From: Jiangella aurantiaca
Lineage (GTDB): Bacteria > Actinomycetota > Actinomycetes > Jiangellales > Jiangellaceae
Assembly: GCF_004349105.1 (NCBI RefSeq)
Contig: NZ_SMLB01000005.1
Coordinates: 124,001 to 188,000 of the forward strand
Direction of reading: 5' to 3'
Length of the DNA stretch: 64,000 nt
Shown here: positions 8,356 through 17,030 of the stretch, piece by piece
How positions within the stretch are numbered: position 1 is the first letter of the stretch
How the letters are laid out: each line of letters starts with the position of its first letter
Made by a program: the position numbers and the translations under genes
The notes under the pieces: model-generated
Seen by the model: only the letters and a program-made list of their open reading frames with translations
Told to the model about the DNA's origin: nothing
Database searches by the model: none

Positions 8356-9198
8356 ATGCGGCTGACGGGATCGACGATCGTGCTCACCGGAGCGACATCG
8401 GGCATCGGGCGGGCGACGGCGCTCGAGCTGGCCGCGGCCGGGCCGCGGCGCCTCATGGTGCACGGCCCGCAGCCGGCCGCGGAGGTCGCCGATCTGGTGA
8501 GTGAGCTGTCCGCCGTGGCCGGCCCGGACGGCGACGTCGTCTACCTGCGGGCCGACTACGGCGTGCTCGGCGAGGTCGCGGAGCTGGCGGCGGCGGTGCG
8601 GGCGGCCTACCCTGACGGGGTCGACCTGCTGATCAACAACGCCGCCCGGCCCGGCCCGCCGTCGCGCCAGCTCACCGCCGACGGTCACGAGGCGACGCTG
8701 CAAACGAACTACCTCGCTCCGGTCGCGCTGACCACGTTGCTCCTCGACGTCGTGGGGGCCGGCCGCGCCGGGCGGATCGTCAACGTCGCGTCGGCCACGC
8801 ACTACTCGGCGACGCTGGCGCTGGACGACCTCGAGCTGGCCGGGCCGGGCTACTCCCCCGCGTCGGCGTACGCCCGGTCAAAGCTGGCGCTGGTGACATG
8901 GACCTGCCGGCTCGCCGGGCGCCGGCCGCGGCCGACGGTCGACGTCGTGAGCGTGCATCCCGGCGTCATCGCGACCGGGCTGCTGCACGCGATGTTCTCC
9001 GTCGGCGGCGACAGCCCGGAGCACGCGGCCGGCAACCTGCTCGCCGTCGCTCAGCGCGACGACGACAACGGCACCTACTACGACGAGCGCCGCCCGGCCA
9101 CGCCGAACTCGATCGCGCTGGACTCCGTCGCCCAGGAACTGCTCGAGGAGTTCACCCAGCGGATGCTGGCGCCGGTGCTGCCGGCCGCGACCGGCTGA
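8356..9198 (+). CDS. Short-chain dehydrogenase/reductase (SDR)
   Basis: The 280-residue protein has the classical SDR signatures: TGATSGIG dinucleotide-binding loop at residues ~10-17, LINNAA near 92-97, a catalytic Ser in NVASATHYS, and the YxxxK pair in SAYARSK (~172-176). The HPGVIATGLL motif after the active site is typical of the retinol-dehydrogenase-like group. It should catalyse NAD(P)-dependent oxidation or reduction of an alcohol or ketone in the cytosol. The substrate is not predictable. The ATG at 8356 follows a purine-rich GGGAGGGGCGGAG stretch; the frame is open a little further upstream without a better start. It stands alone. Confidence 0.9.
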   Translation: MRLTGSTIVLTGATSGIGRATALELAAAGPRRLMVHGPQPAAEVADLVSELSAVAGPDGDVVYLRADYGVLGEVAELAAAVRAAYPDGVDLLINNAARPGPPSRQLTADGHEATLQTNYLAPVALTTLLLDVVGAGRAGRIVNVASATHYSATLALDDLELAGPGYSPASAYARSKLALVTWTCRLAGRRPRPTVDVVSVHPGVIATGLLHAMFSVGGDSPEHAAGNLLAVAQRDDDNGTYYDERRPATPNSIALDSVAQELLEEFTQRMLAPVLPAATG

Positions 9199-9401
9199 GC
9201 GGCTCGGGATGTCACATCTTCGGCGCGCCATCCGTCAACGCAGTGACGGCCACTCGAACCACGGATGGAGAAGGAGCCGAACACTCTAGGGAAAAACCCT
9301 GACGACATTGTCGGTCGAGCGCGATATCTTCCTGCCGATCACATGACTCACGCTCGATCCGTGCCCGGCTGGGCACGGGCCAGCGAAAGAGGGGCCATCC
9401 G

Positions 9402-9473
9402 ATGAGTTTCCGCAGCACCGCCGGTCTGACTCCATCGACAGACACTCTCGAACCTTCTGGGGGGACACCATGA
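9402..9473 (+). CDS. Possible 23-residue leader peptide coupled to the MMPL gene
   Basis: A short frame starts at ATG 9402 after a good AAAGAGGGG ribosome-binding site (about 7 nt away). It runs 23 codons and ends in TGA at 9471-9473, overlapping the MMPL ATG (9470-9472) as ATGA. The predicted peptide is hydrophilic, Ser/Thr/Pro-rich and unlike any family I know. A hairpin with CCGTGCCC/GGGCACGG arms (9359-9378) precedes it. The arrangement suggests translational coupling or a regulatory leader, but the frame could be fortuitous because the MMPL gene has its own GGGGGG site. Confidence 0.4.
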   Translation: MSFRSTAGLTPSTDTLEPSGGTP

Positions 9474-11581
9474 CACGCTCGCTCACCGGGCGGCTGACCG
9501 GGCGATTCGGCAAGTGGGTCGTGCTTGCCGTCTGGCTCGTTCTCGCCGCCGTCGGTGGAAGCCTCGCCGGGCAGTTGACCGACGTCGAAGAGAACGACAC
9601 CGTCGAATGGCTGCCGGGCAGCGCCGAGTCGACCGCCGCGTTCAAGGAGCAGGCCGACTTCGCCTCCACCGATGCCGTTCCCGCGGTCATCGTGTATGTC
9701 CGTGACGGCGGCATCACCGAGGCCGACATGGCCAAGGCGGAGGCCGACGCCGACGAGTTCAGGACGTTCGACGCCCTCGAGGGCGAGGTCGTCGGCCCCA
9801 TTCCGTCCGAGGACGGCGAGGCCCTCGAACTCATCGTCCCGCTCACCATCGGCGACGACTGGGAAGCGGCACCAGACCTGCTGGAACAGGTGCACGAGCA
9901 GGCGGACAGCGACGCGAACGGCCTGCAGGTGGAGGTCGCGGGGCCGCTAGCGATGGTGGCCGACCAGGCCGAGTCGTTCAGCGATCTGGACGGCAATCTC
10001 CTGATCGCCGCGGTCGTCGTGGTCATCGTGATCCTGCTGCTGACCTACCGCAGTCCGATCCTCTGGGTCATTCCGCTGGTCTGCGCCGGAGTCGCGGTCA
10101 CCTGCGCACAGGGTGTGGTCTACCTGCTCGCCCGATACGCCGATCTGACCGTGAACGCGCAGAGCGCGAGCATCCTGGCCATCCTCGTCCTCGCGGCCAG
10201 CATCGACTACGCACTGCTGCTCGTCGCCCGCTACCGCGAAGAGCTGCGCCGGCACGAGGACCGGCACGAGGCCATGGACTTCGCCCTGCACCGGGCGGGA
10301 CCGGCCGTCATGGCGAGCGCCGGCACGGTCGTGCTCGGCATGCTCTGCCTGATGGTCGCCGAGATGAACTCGACGGCCGGTATGGGCCCCGTGCTCGCCG
10401 TCGGCGTCGCGGTCGGCATGGCGGCCATGCTGACGCTGTTCCCCGCCGTCCTGGTCATCTTCGGGCGCTGGATCTTCTGGCCCAAGCGGCCGCAGTTCGG
10501 CAGCGACGAGCCCACCACCCGCGGCCTGTGGGCCAAGGTCGGCGCATGGATCCGGCCGCGGCCGCGGCGGGTGTGGGTCACCACGACCGTCGTCCTCGGT
10601 GCGATGGCGCTGGGTATCACGCAGCTCAACGCGAACGGACTCAGCCTCGAGGAGGGCTTCACCAGCGAGCCCGACTTCGCCCAGGCGGAGCGGGTTCTCG
10701 GTGAGCACTTCGACGTGGGCGCCGGCGACCCGGTGGTCGTCATCGCGAACGCCGACCAGATCGACGCCGTCGCCTCCGCTCTCGACGACAATCCCGCTAT
10801 CGGGAGCGTCACCGACCCGGTCGTCGCCGGCGACCGAGGCTACGTCGAGGGCACCCTCACCCTCCAGCCCTACAGCGACGAGGCCGGCGACGCCATCGAG
10901 GACATCCGTTCCGCGGTGCACGCCATCGAGGGCAGCGACGCCGTCGTCGGCGGCTCGGCCGCCATCAACGTCGACATGCAGGATGCCTCGGCCCGCGACA
11001 ACATCGTCGTCATCCCACTGGTATTGGCGGTCGTGCTGCTGATCCTGATCGTCCTGCTCCGCTCGCTGACCGCGCCACTGGTGCTGATCGGGACGGTCAT
11101 CCTGTCGTTCGCCGCCGCGCTCGGCGTGAGTGGGTTCATGTTCACGAACGTGTTCGGCTTCGCGGGTGCCGACTCTTCATTCCCGCTGTTCGCGTTCGTG
11201 TTCCTCGTCGCGCTGGGCATCGACTACAACATCTTCCTGATGACCCGGGTGCGTGAAGAGGCCATGAGGTTCGGCACCCGGCGCGGCGCCCTGATCGGCC
11301 TAGCCGCCACCGGCGGCGTCATCACGTCCGCGGGTGCCGTGCTGGCCGGGACGTTCGCGGTGTTCCTGGCGATGCCGCTGGTGTTCCTGGCAGAGATCGG
11401 GTTCGTGGTGGCGTTCGGCGTCCTGCTCGACACGCTCATCGTGCGGGCGGTGCTGGTCACAGCCCTCAACCTCGACATCGGCCGGCGCATGTGGTGGCCC
11501 AGCCGGCTCGCGAAGGTCGACGACGTCGACGAGGCCGAGGCACCCCCGGGCGAACGCACGCTCACCGAAGCGCGCCCCTGA
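9470..11581 (+). CDS. MMPL-family (RND superfamily) transporter
   Basis: The 703-residue protein has the duplicated RND layout. TM1 (~14-34) is followed by a periplasmic domain of ~150 residues, TM2-6 (~180-350), a second periplasmic domain and TM8-12. The proton-relay motif appears in both halves as SIDYALLLVARYREE and GIDYNIFLMTRVREE. MMPL proteins export lipids, siderophores or drugs using the proton gradient; the short (~700 aa) actinobacterial type is usually assigned to lipid or antibiotic export. The start ATG has a GGGGGG site and overlaps a short leader frame. A strong hairpin terminator follows 7 nt after the stop. Confidence 0.92.
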   Translation: MTRSLTGRLTGRFGKWVVLAVWLVLAAVGGSLAGQLTDVEENDTVEWLPGSAESTAAFKEQADFASTDAVPAVIVYVRDGGITEADMAKAEADADEFRTFDALEGEVVGPIPSEDGEALELIVPLTIGDDWEAAPDLLEQVHEQADSDANGLQVEVAGPLAMVADQAESFSDLDGNLLIAAVVVVIVILLLTYRSPILWVIPLVCAGVAVTCAQGVVYLLARYADLTVNAQSASILAILVLAASIDYALLLVARYREELRRHEDRHEAMDFALHRAGPAVMASAGTVVLGMLCLMVAEMNSTAGMGPVLAVGVAVGMAAMLTLFPAVLVIFGRWIFWPKRPQFGSDEPTTRGLWAKVGAWIRPRPRRVWVTTTVVLGAMALGITQLNANGLSLEEGFTSEPDFAQAERVLGEHFDVGAGDPVVVIANADQIDAVASALDDNPAIGSVTDPVVAGDRGYVEGTLTLQPYSDEAGDAIEDIRSAVHAIEGSDAVVGGSAAINVDMQDASARDNIVVIPLVLAVVLLILIVLLRSLTAPLVLIGTVILSFAAALGVSGFMFTNVFGFAGADSSFPLFAFVFLVALGIDYNIFLMTRVREEAMRFGTRRGALIGLAATGGVITSAGAVLAGTFAVFLAMPLVFLAEIGFVVAFGVLLDTLIVRAVLVTALNLDIGRRMWWPSRLAKVDDVDEAEAPPGERTLTEARP

Positions 11582-11587
11582 GACCGA

Positions 11588-11629
11588 GCTCCCGCTTCCC
11601 CAGGCGCGCCTGCCTGGGGAAGCGGGAGC
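11588..11629 (+). terminator. Strong hairpin terminator of the MMPL gene
   Basis: Arms GCTCCCGCTTCCCCAGGC (11588-11605) and its exact complement (11612-11629) flank a 6-nt loop. An 18-bp perfect stem directly after the stop is typical of actinobacterial terminators without a U-tract. Confidence 0.85.
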
Positions 11630-11665
11630 CGCCCGAGTCAACTCAGGGCTCGCCGCCCGCCTGGT

Positions 11666-11737
11666 GTTGATCTTGGAGTTGTTCGGCCATCTATCGGACA
11701 TTTCACCCCGCAATTGCCGAACAACTCCAAGATCAAC
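11666..11737. repeat. 72-bp palindromic repeat R2, copy 1
   Basis: It has perfect 21-bp inverted arms (11666-11686 and 11717-11737), beginning GTTGATCTTGGAGT, and a 30-nt loop containing ATCGGACATT. The copy at 57238-57309 has the same length, the same ends and the same loop decamer in the same register. Both lie between convergent genes, so they may act as bidirectional terminators or be non-autonomous mobile elements. Confidence 0.85.
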
Positions 11738-11756
11738 GCGGAGGCGAACGTCGCCG

Positions 11757-12605
11757 TCAGCCGCCGAACTCCAGCAGCGGCAGGCCGCGCACCCCGGGCT
11801 CGCGGATGACGAACAGCGCGCCGTCGCCCGTCCCGGCGTCGTCCAGGCCGAGTCGCGACGTCGTGACGATCAGCTCGTCGAGGCCCGCGCCGGTGAACGC
11901 GACCGCGGTGGCGCGCCGCGCCGGCAGGTCGACGACGGCGTCGAGGCGGCCGTCGGCGTCGTAGCGGCGCACCTCCCCCGTCCGGTACGTCGCCACCCAC
12001 ACCCCGCCCTCGGCGTCGACGGCGAGGCCGTCGGGTCCGCCGGGCACGTCCGCCCACGCGCGCCGGCCGGTCAGCCCGTCGTCCGCGGACCAGTCGAACA
12101 CGTCGATGCGGCCGGTGTCGGTGTCCACGTAGTACGCGCGGGTCCCGTCGGGCGACCAGCCGAGGCCGTTGGAGATCGTCACGTGTTCGACCGCCGCGGT
12201 CACCGCGCCGGACGGGTCGATGCGGTGCACCGTGCCCGCCCCCGGTGTCTCGTCGTAGGCCATCGTGCCCAGGTAGAACGCGCCGTCAGGGGCACAGCCG
12301 CCCTCGTTCGAGCGGATTCCGGGGTCGGCCCATAGTTCCGGCCCTTCGGCCAGCGGCGCGTCGAGGGCGTCGCCGCCGGCGAGCGCGACGGCCCGCTCCG
12401 TCGCGACCAGCCACCCCGCGCCCCGGCGCGGCCTGATGACGGCGGCGACCTTGCCGGCGTTACGACGGGCGACCTCGCCGGACGGGCTCAGCTCGAGCAC
12501 GTCGCCGGCCAGCATGTCGACCCAGCGCGGCCCCGCCCAGCGGGGCGAGTGGACCGGGCCCTCGCCGTGCTCGCACACCGCCGCCGTCAGCTGCTCGGCC
12601 TTCAT
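11757..12605 (-). CDS. SMP-30/gluconolactonase/LRE-like protein
   Basis: The 282-residue six-bladed beta-propeller of the SMP-30/gluconolactonase family shows GEGPVHSP with the metal-binding Glu, a WADPGIRSNEGG block, ISNGLGWSPDG with the metal-ligand Asn, and GGPDGLAVDAEGGVWVA with the metal-ligand Asp. These residues bind a divalent cation and the enzymes hydrolyse sugar lactones to sugar acids. The lactone substrate is not evident. The protein is cytosolic, of normal length, and reads as a single gene. It is divergent from the PIG-L gene, with 159 bp of promoter region between them. Confidence 0.88.
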   Translation of the reverse strand: MKAEQLTAAVCEHGEGPVHSPRWAGPRWVDMLAGDVLELSPSGEVARRNAGKVAAVIRPRRGAGWLVATERAVALAGGDALDAPLAEGPELWADPGIRSNEGGCAPDGAFYLGTMAYDETPGAGTVHRIDPSGAVTAAVEHVTISNGLGWSPDGTRAYYVDTDTGRIDVFDWSADDGLTGRRAWADVPGGPDGLAVDAEGGVWVATYRTGEVRRYDADGRLDAVVDLPARRATAVAFTGAGLDELIVTTSRLGLDDAGTGDGALFVIREPGVRGLPLLEFGG

Positions 12606-12693
12606 CGGCCCTCCTCCGGGGTCTCGGGATGCTGCACACCTTGCCCGAGGCGCCGCCCGGCCGCCAGTGGCGCAGCTCAGCGCGGACCGCCAT

Positions 12694-12735
12694 GGGACGA
12701 AAGTCCCGCGACCGGGGTCTTTCCGGCCCTAGGAT
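12694..12735 (+). promoter_or_regulatory. Putative DevR/DosR (OsdR)-type boxes and -10 upstream of the PIG-L gene
   Basis: GGGACGAAAGTCCC (12694-12707) matches the core of the dormancy-regulator box (GGGAC-N4-GTCCC). A second, weaker GGGGTCTTTCCGGCCCT (12714-12730) follows one helical turn-pair later. A -10-like TAGGAT is at 12730-12735 and the gene starts at 12765. The boxes could also serve the divergent SMP-30 gene. Confidence 0.5.
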
Positions 12736-12764
12736 GACGATCCGGGGCGGATCGATCCTGAGAC

Positions 12765-13415
12765 ATGAGCAACTACGTGAGGCCGGTGCCGGCCGTCCGC
12801 GCCCTGCTCGTGGTGTGCGCCCACCCCTACGACGCCACGTTCGCGCTGGGCGGCGTCATCGCCGCGTTCGCCGGCGCCGGGACGTCGATCCACATCGTCT
12901 GCCTCACGCACGGGCGCACGCCCGACCCGCGCCCGCGGCGCCGTCTGGACCGTGCCCGCGACCTCGGCCGCGCCACCCGCCAGCTCGGCGCCGACGACGT
13001 CACGCTGCTCGGCCACCCTCCGGGGGCGCTGGCCCTGACCAGCCTGGACGCCCTGGCCGACGAGATCCTGGCGGCCCGGCACAACGCCGACGCGATCCTC
13101 ACCGTCGACGCCACCGCCGGCGACGCGCACCCGGACCACGTCCGCGCCATGCGCGCCGCCTACCGCGCGGCCGCGAAGCAGGGCAGCACGCTCTACGCCT
13201 GGACCCTGCGGACCGGCCAGGCCGCACGCGGCCGCCAGGTCCTCGTCGTCGACGTGGACCGCGAACGGCAGCGCGCGGCGACCGCCTGCCACACCGGCCT
13301 GCCCGCCGACGACCCGCTGCGCCGCAGCTGGCTGCGCCTGCAGGATCGCACCGAGCGGCTGGTCGTGCTGCGCACCGAGCGCACCGCCGCGCCGGTCGTC
13401 ACCCGGAACGGCTGA
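12765..13415 (+). CDS. PIG-L/LmbE-family protein with altered catalytic motif
   Basis: The 216-residue protein has the PIG-L deacetylase fold, with a VVCAHPYDATF N-terminal motif at residues ~16-26 and a C-terminal AHPDH motif at ~121-125. In active zinc deacetylases such as MshB the first motif is HPDDE: His and the second Asp bind zinc and the first Asp is the general base. Here the two potential ligands (H20, D23) and H122 remain, but the general base is Tyr22 and the Glu is Ala24. It may therefore lack normal amidase activity or use a different mechanism. A -10 and dormancy-type boxes precede it. The ATG at 12765 gives the usual family length. Confidence 0.78.
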   Translation: MSNYVRPVPAVRALLVVCAHPYDATFALGGVIAAFAGAGTSIHIVCLTHGRTPDPRPRRRLDRARDLGRATRQLGADDVTLLGHPPGALALTSLDALADEILAARHNADAILTVDATAGDAHPDHVRAMRAAYRAAAKQGSTLYAWTLRTGQAARGRQVLVVDVDRERQRAATACHTGLPADDPLRRSWLRLQDRTERLVVLRTERTAAPVVTRNG

Positions 13416-13427
13416 CTCCGGCGGCGC

Positions 13428-15578
13428 CTACGGCGACGCCGTCAGCGCGTCGGTCAGCAGCGCGACCAGCGCCTCGAGCTGCAGGTCAGACGCCGACGAC
13501 ACCTCCTCGTCGGAGCCGTCGAGGGCCCGGGCGGCCAGTCCGGCCTTGCCGTCGATCAGCTCCGCGATGCGGGTGTCGACGGTCTGGGCGGCGATGATGC
13601 GCCACGCGGTGACGGGCTCGGCCTGGCCGATCCGGTGGACGCGGTCGATGGCCTGCGTCTGCTCGGCGGCGGACCACGACAGCTCGGCCAGCACCAGGTT
13701 CGAGGCGACCTGCAGGTTGATCCCGACGCCGGCGGCCGTCAGCGAGCAGACCGCGACGGCGACGTCGGGATCGTTGACGAACGCGTCGATGTTCTGCTGC
13801 CGCTTTCGCGTGGTCTGCTCGCCGCGGATCGACGAGTACCGCAGACCGCGCTCGGCGAAGATCGCCTCGGCCGCGTCCATGACGTCGATGTGCTTGGCGA
13901 AGAACACGACCTTCCCGACGCTGCGGACCAGCTGTGCGGCGTAGTCGGCGGCCAGGCCGGCCTTCGCCTGGCCGATGCGGCGGATCATGCTGAACACGTT
14001 CTCGCCGGTCTTCGTCGACTTGTCGGCCAGCTCAGCGCCGGCCACGCGGCGCACGAGGTCGGCGTCGATGCCGTCGACGGCGCCCGCGTCGCCCCGCGCC
14101 TCGAGCGCGGCGCGGTAGCGGGCCACCAGGCGGTCGGCGAGCTCGCGCTCGGCGGCGCGGATCGACCGGCCGGCGGCGTCGTCCAGCTCGACCGGCAGGT
14201 CGGCGACGCGGCGAGCCGGGATGTCCGCGGCCACCTCGCTCTTGCGCCGCCGGACGATGCCCATGTCGATCACGGCGGCGCGTGCGGCGGACGAGAACCC
14301 GGGGTCGACCGGCGTCAGGCCGGTCTCCTCCAGCGCCTCCATCAGCTCCCGGCCGGGCTTGCGCTCGTCGATCCAGCCGAGGAACTGCCAGATCGCGCGG
14401 AAGTCGTCGATGTCGTTGATCAGCGGGGTGCCGGTGAGCGCCATCAGCAGCGGGCGGAGAGTGCGTGACCGGATCTGCTCGGCGAGCTGGAGCACGTGCT
14501 GGGAACGCTGCGACTTCTTGTTCTTGATGAAGTGCGCCTCGTCGACGACCATGCCGCGGAAGCCGAGGTCGCCGAGCCAGCCGACGTGGCGGTCGAGCAC
14601 CTCGTAGTTGACGACGATGATGTCGGCGAAGCCGTCGATCGTGTCGCCGTCGCCGTGGATGACGGTCGCAGGGTGGGCGGGCGTCCACCGCGCGGCCTCG
14701 CGCGCCCAGTTCGTCTTGACCACGTTCGGGACGACGACGAGCAGCGGGTAGGCGTCCGCGGCCTGCGCGGCGAGCAGCGCCTGCGCGGTCTTGCCCAGAC
14801 CCGGCTCGTCGGCCAGCAGGAAGGTCCGGTGCCCGGCCTCAGTGCCCCCGACCACTCGGGCCTGGTGCGGCATCAGCTCCAGGCCGGGCGGCGTGCTGAC
14901 GGCGCCCGCATCGGGCAGCGCCATGGAGGCGGTCGTGCCGTCGGTGGCGTTCTCGAACGAGCTGAGCAGCGGCCCGATCAGCTCCCAGTTGACCAGCCGG
15001 CGCGGCCGCGTCGCGCTCTTCTGCGCCGGACGGGCCGCTGCGGCCTCGTAGTCAGGCGCGAGGAAGGGGTTGGCGAGCTGCCGCGAGATCACCGCCTGCG
15101 GCACCACCTGCCGCTTCGCCGTGTTGACGGCGGCAGCCGCCGGCGCGGCGACCGGGACCTCCTCGGGGCCGGGCGTCCGGCCGGCCGCGGTCAGCATCTC
15201 CCGCCGCAGCGCCCTGGCCGCGTCGCTCACCGGCGCGTCCTCGGCCAGCAAGCCCAGCAGCGACGCGTCGCGGACGGCGACCTTCGCGAGGATCGTCGCG
15301 ATGCCGTCGAGCCGCTTGAGCTGTTCGGCGCGGTACGCCTCGCTGTGGGTCTCGTCGGCCTTGACCTGGGCGCGCTCCTCGCGCACCAGCAGGGCGATGA
15401 CCTGGAACTTGGTGCGTACCGACGGCTTCATCGAGCCGCGCTGGACGCTCCCCTCGATCTCGCGCACGGCGCGCGCGAGGACCGACATGATGCCTTCGTT
15501 GTCCTTGGCCCGGCCGCGCTGACGCGACCGGCTCGCCGTCCGACTGGCGCCGGGCCGGCGCCTGGCGTCTCTCGCCAA
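13428..15578 (-). CDS. SNF2-family DNA-dependent ATPase/helicase-like protein
   Basis: This is a ~716-residue superfamily 2 ATPase. A basic Ser/Arg-rich N-terminus and a helical region precede the motor. Motif I is DEPGLGKTAQ (~258-267), motif II VVDEAH (~340), motif III ALTGTP, and the C-terminal RecA lobe has VGINLQVAS and QAIDRVHRIGQ (motifs V and VI). Such proteins translocate on duplex DNA and remodel protein-DNA complexes. No nuclease, methylase or defence partner is adjacent, so a defence role is not supported. I use the TTG at 15578, which has a GGAGGAGGAG site 6 nt upstream; a GTG at 15602 in the same frame has none. The stop lies close to the convergent PIG-L stop. Confidence 0.88.
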   Translation of the reverse strand: MARDARRRPGASRTASRSRQRGRAKDNEGIMSVLARAVREIEGSVQRGSMKPSVRTKFQVIALLVREERAQVKADETHSEAYRAEQLKRLDGIATILAKVAVRDASLLGLLAEDAPVSDAARALRREMLTAAGRTPGPEEVPVAAPAAAAVNTAKRQVVPQAVISRQLANPFLAPDYEAAAARPAQKSATRPRRLVNWELIGPLLSSFENATDGTTASMALPDAGAVSTPPGLELMPHQARVVGGTEAGHRTFLLADEPGLGKTAQALLAAQAADAYPLLVVVPNVVKTNWAREAARWTPAHPATVIHGDGDTIDGFADIIVVNYEVLDRHVGWLGDLGFRGMVVDEAHFIKNKKSQRSQHVLQLAEQIRSRTLRPLLMALTGTPLINDIDDFRAIWQFLGWIDERKPGRELMEALEETGLTPVDPGFSSAARAAVIDMGIVRRRKSEVAADIPARRVADLPVELDDAAGRSIRAAERELADRLVARYRAALEARGDAGAVDGIDADLVRRVAGAELADKSTKTGENVFSMIRRIGQAKAGLAADYAAQLVRSVGKVVFFAKHIDVMDAAEAIFAERGLRYSSIRGEQTTRKRQQNIDAFVNDPDVAVAVCSLTAAGVGINLQVASNLVLAELSWSAAEQTQAIDRVHRIGQAEPVTAWRIIAAQTVDTRIAELIDGKAGLAARALDGSDEEVSSASDLQLEALVALLTDALTASP

Positions 15579-15846
15579 GTGCTCCTCCTCCGGAGTTGCC
15601 ACGCTCGCGTGGGTGCCAGCGGCGGGGTCGGCCGCGCCTCGACGGCCGGCCGAGCGCCGGTGTCGCGCAGCGCGCGAAACTGCTCCCCCACGACGCGGCT
15701 CGGCCCTGCAGATCCGGGCGAGCCTGGCGCCACTGTCACATTCGAACGTGCCGACCTGTGGTCGGTTCTCTCGTCGCCGACCGCAGTGGAGAGACCCGTT
15801 CGACGGGTCCCACTGTGGCGCGGCTGTCTACAAGACTAGCGCTCCT

Positions 15847-15889
15847 CGAGCCGCAATACGCGCAAGTCCGACCCTTGCGTCGCGGCTCG
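15847..15889 (-). terminator. Hairpin terminator downstream of the alpha/beta hydrolase gene
   Basis: CGAGCCGC (15847-15854) pairs with GCGGCTCG (15882-15889), and an inner GCGCAAG/CTTGCGT stem extends it. It lies 44 nt after the hydrolase stop and before the SNF2 gene on the same strand. The rest of the 15579-15932 gap holds a second inverted repeat, GACCCGT/ACGGGTC at 15793-15809, flanked by CAGTGG/CCACTG, and no gene. Confidence 0.6.
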
Positions 15890-15932
15890 GGGCTATCAAT
15901 GTCAAGGCGCGCCCGCCCCGAGGTATTCCCGA

Positions 15933-16760
15933 TCAGGGCGTATCCGGCAGGAGTACCGCACGCAGCCAGGCCGCCGTCAACGCGAGCGACACCGGGCTGT
16001 CGAACGCCGCGTCCTCGTGGCCGGCGCCGCCCAGGAGCTCGAATCTGCTGCTCGCGCCAGCCCGGCTCAGGGCGTGGTGCAGGGCCGCGCCCTCCGACGG
16101 CGCGACGATGCGGTCGCGGTCGCCGTGCGCGATGAGGAAGGGCGGCGCCTGCGCCGAGACTCGGGTGAGCAGGCTGAGCTCGCGGGCTCGATCCGCGGCA
16201 TCCGTGACCGAGGGGACACCGAGCAGGTCCGCCTCGAACGCGAACGGCAGCAGCCGCCCCTCGACCTGGCTGCGCGTCCCCGCGGTGAGCAGGTCGGACG
16301 GGCCGAACCAGTGGACGACGGCCTGAACAGCGCTGGACCGGTCGAGGTGGCCGCCGACGGTGCCTTCGAGCGCCGGGTCGCCGGGCGTCAATGCCAGCAG
16401 CGAGCCCAGGTAGGCACCGGCCGACGCGCCCCAGACCCCGACGCGCCCGGTCGCCACCCCGAGGTCGGCGCCGTGCGCACGCAGCCAGCGCACCGCCGCC
16501 TTGAGGTCGTGCAGCTGGTCGGGGAAGACGGCGCCGGGCAGCAGGCGGTAGTCGGCCGACGCCACGGTCACACCCCGCTCGGCCATCGGTATCAGCCGCC
16601 GCACGCGGTCGTCGGCCTTGTCGCCGTTCCGCCAGCCGCCGCCGTGGACGTACAGCACCAGCGGCGCGTCGTACCGCGGTGCGTGATAGAGGTCGAGCGC
16701 GAGCCGGGCGCCGTCCACCGCCGCATAGACGAGGTCGTTCTCGACCCGCACGGAAGACAC
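15933..16760 (-). CDS. Alpha/beta-hydrolase, BD-FAE/esterase-lipase (HGGG) type
   Basis: The ~275-residue hydrolase has YVHGGGWRNGDK oxyanion-hole motif (~36-47) and nucleophile elbow GASAG (Ser ~111). The later HGDRDRIV supplies the Asp, and GAGHEDAAF supplies the His. This is the BD-FAE/carboxylesterase group that hydrolyses short esters in the cytosol. The frame is open to 17024, but the extra N-terminal ~88 codons look non-coding (Arg/Ser/Pro-rich, no family match). I choose GTG 16760, preceded by a GTGGAGCGG stretch, which gives the usual SSVRVENDLVYAAVDG beginning. The start is uncertain. The gene is divergent from the MFS gene. Confidence 0.78.
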   Translation of the reverse strand: MSSVRVENDLVYAAVDGARLALDLYHAPRYDAPLVLYVHGGGWRNGDKADDRVRRLIPMAERGVTVASADYRLLPGAVFPDQLHDLKAAVRWLRAHGADLGVATGRVGVWGASAGAYLGSLLALTPGDPALEGTVGGHLDRSSAVQAVVHWFGPSDLLTAGTRSQVEGRLLPFAFEADLLGVPSVTDAADRARELSLLTRVSAQAPPFLIAHGDRDRIVAPSEGAALHHALSRAGASSRFELLGGAGHEDAAFDSPVSLALTAAWLRAVLLPDTP

Positions 16761-17030
16761 CGGTCCGCTCCACTCGTTCCTGGCCAGCCCGGCCTCCAGC
16801 CTAGCCAGCGCGAGCCTCGCGCTCAGTGCTGATGCACGGACCTGTCTCGTTCGAGGCGACCTGTCGTCGGATGATCGAGACGGTGGCTTCCTGACGAAGC
16901 GTCCCAGGTTTGCGCCGCTCTTACACGGGTTGCGGCTCGTGGTTGAGAGCAGCGTCGTGGGCTCTTGTACGGCTCGTCGTGGAAGATCGTGGTTCGGACA
17001 GCTCCAGCAAAGCTCTGGAAGCATGGTCGG

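Noticed and set aside
15784..15815. SOS box upstream of the SNF2 gene
   Set aside because: The inverted repeat is GACCCGT/ACGGGTC and the nearby TTCGAACGTG is only a half-match; neither fits the actinobacterial LexA site.
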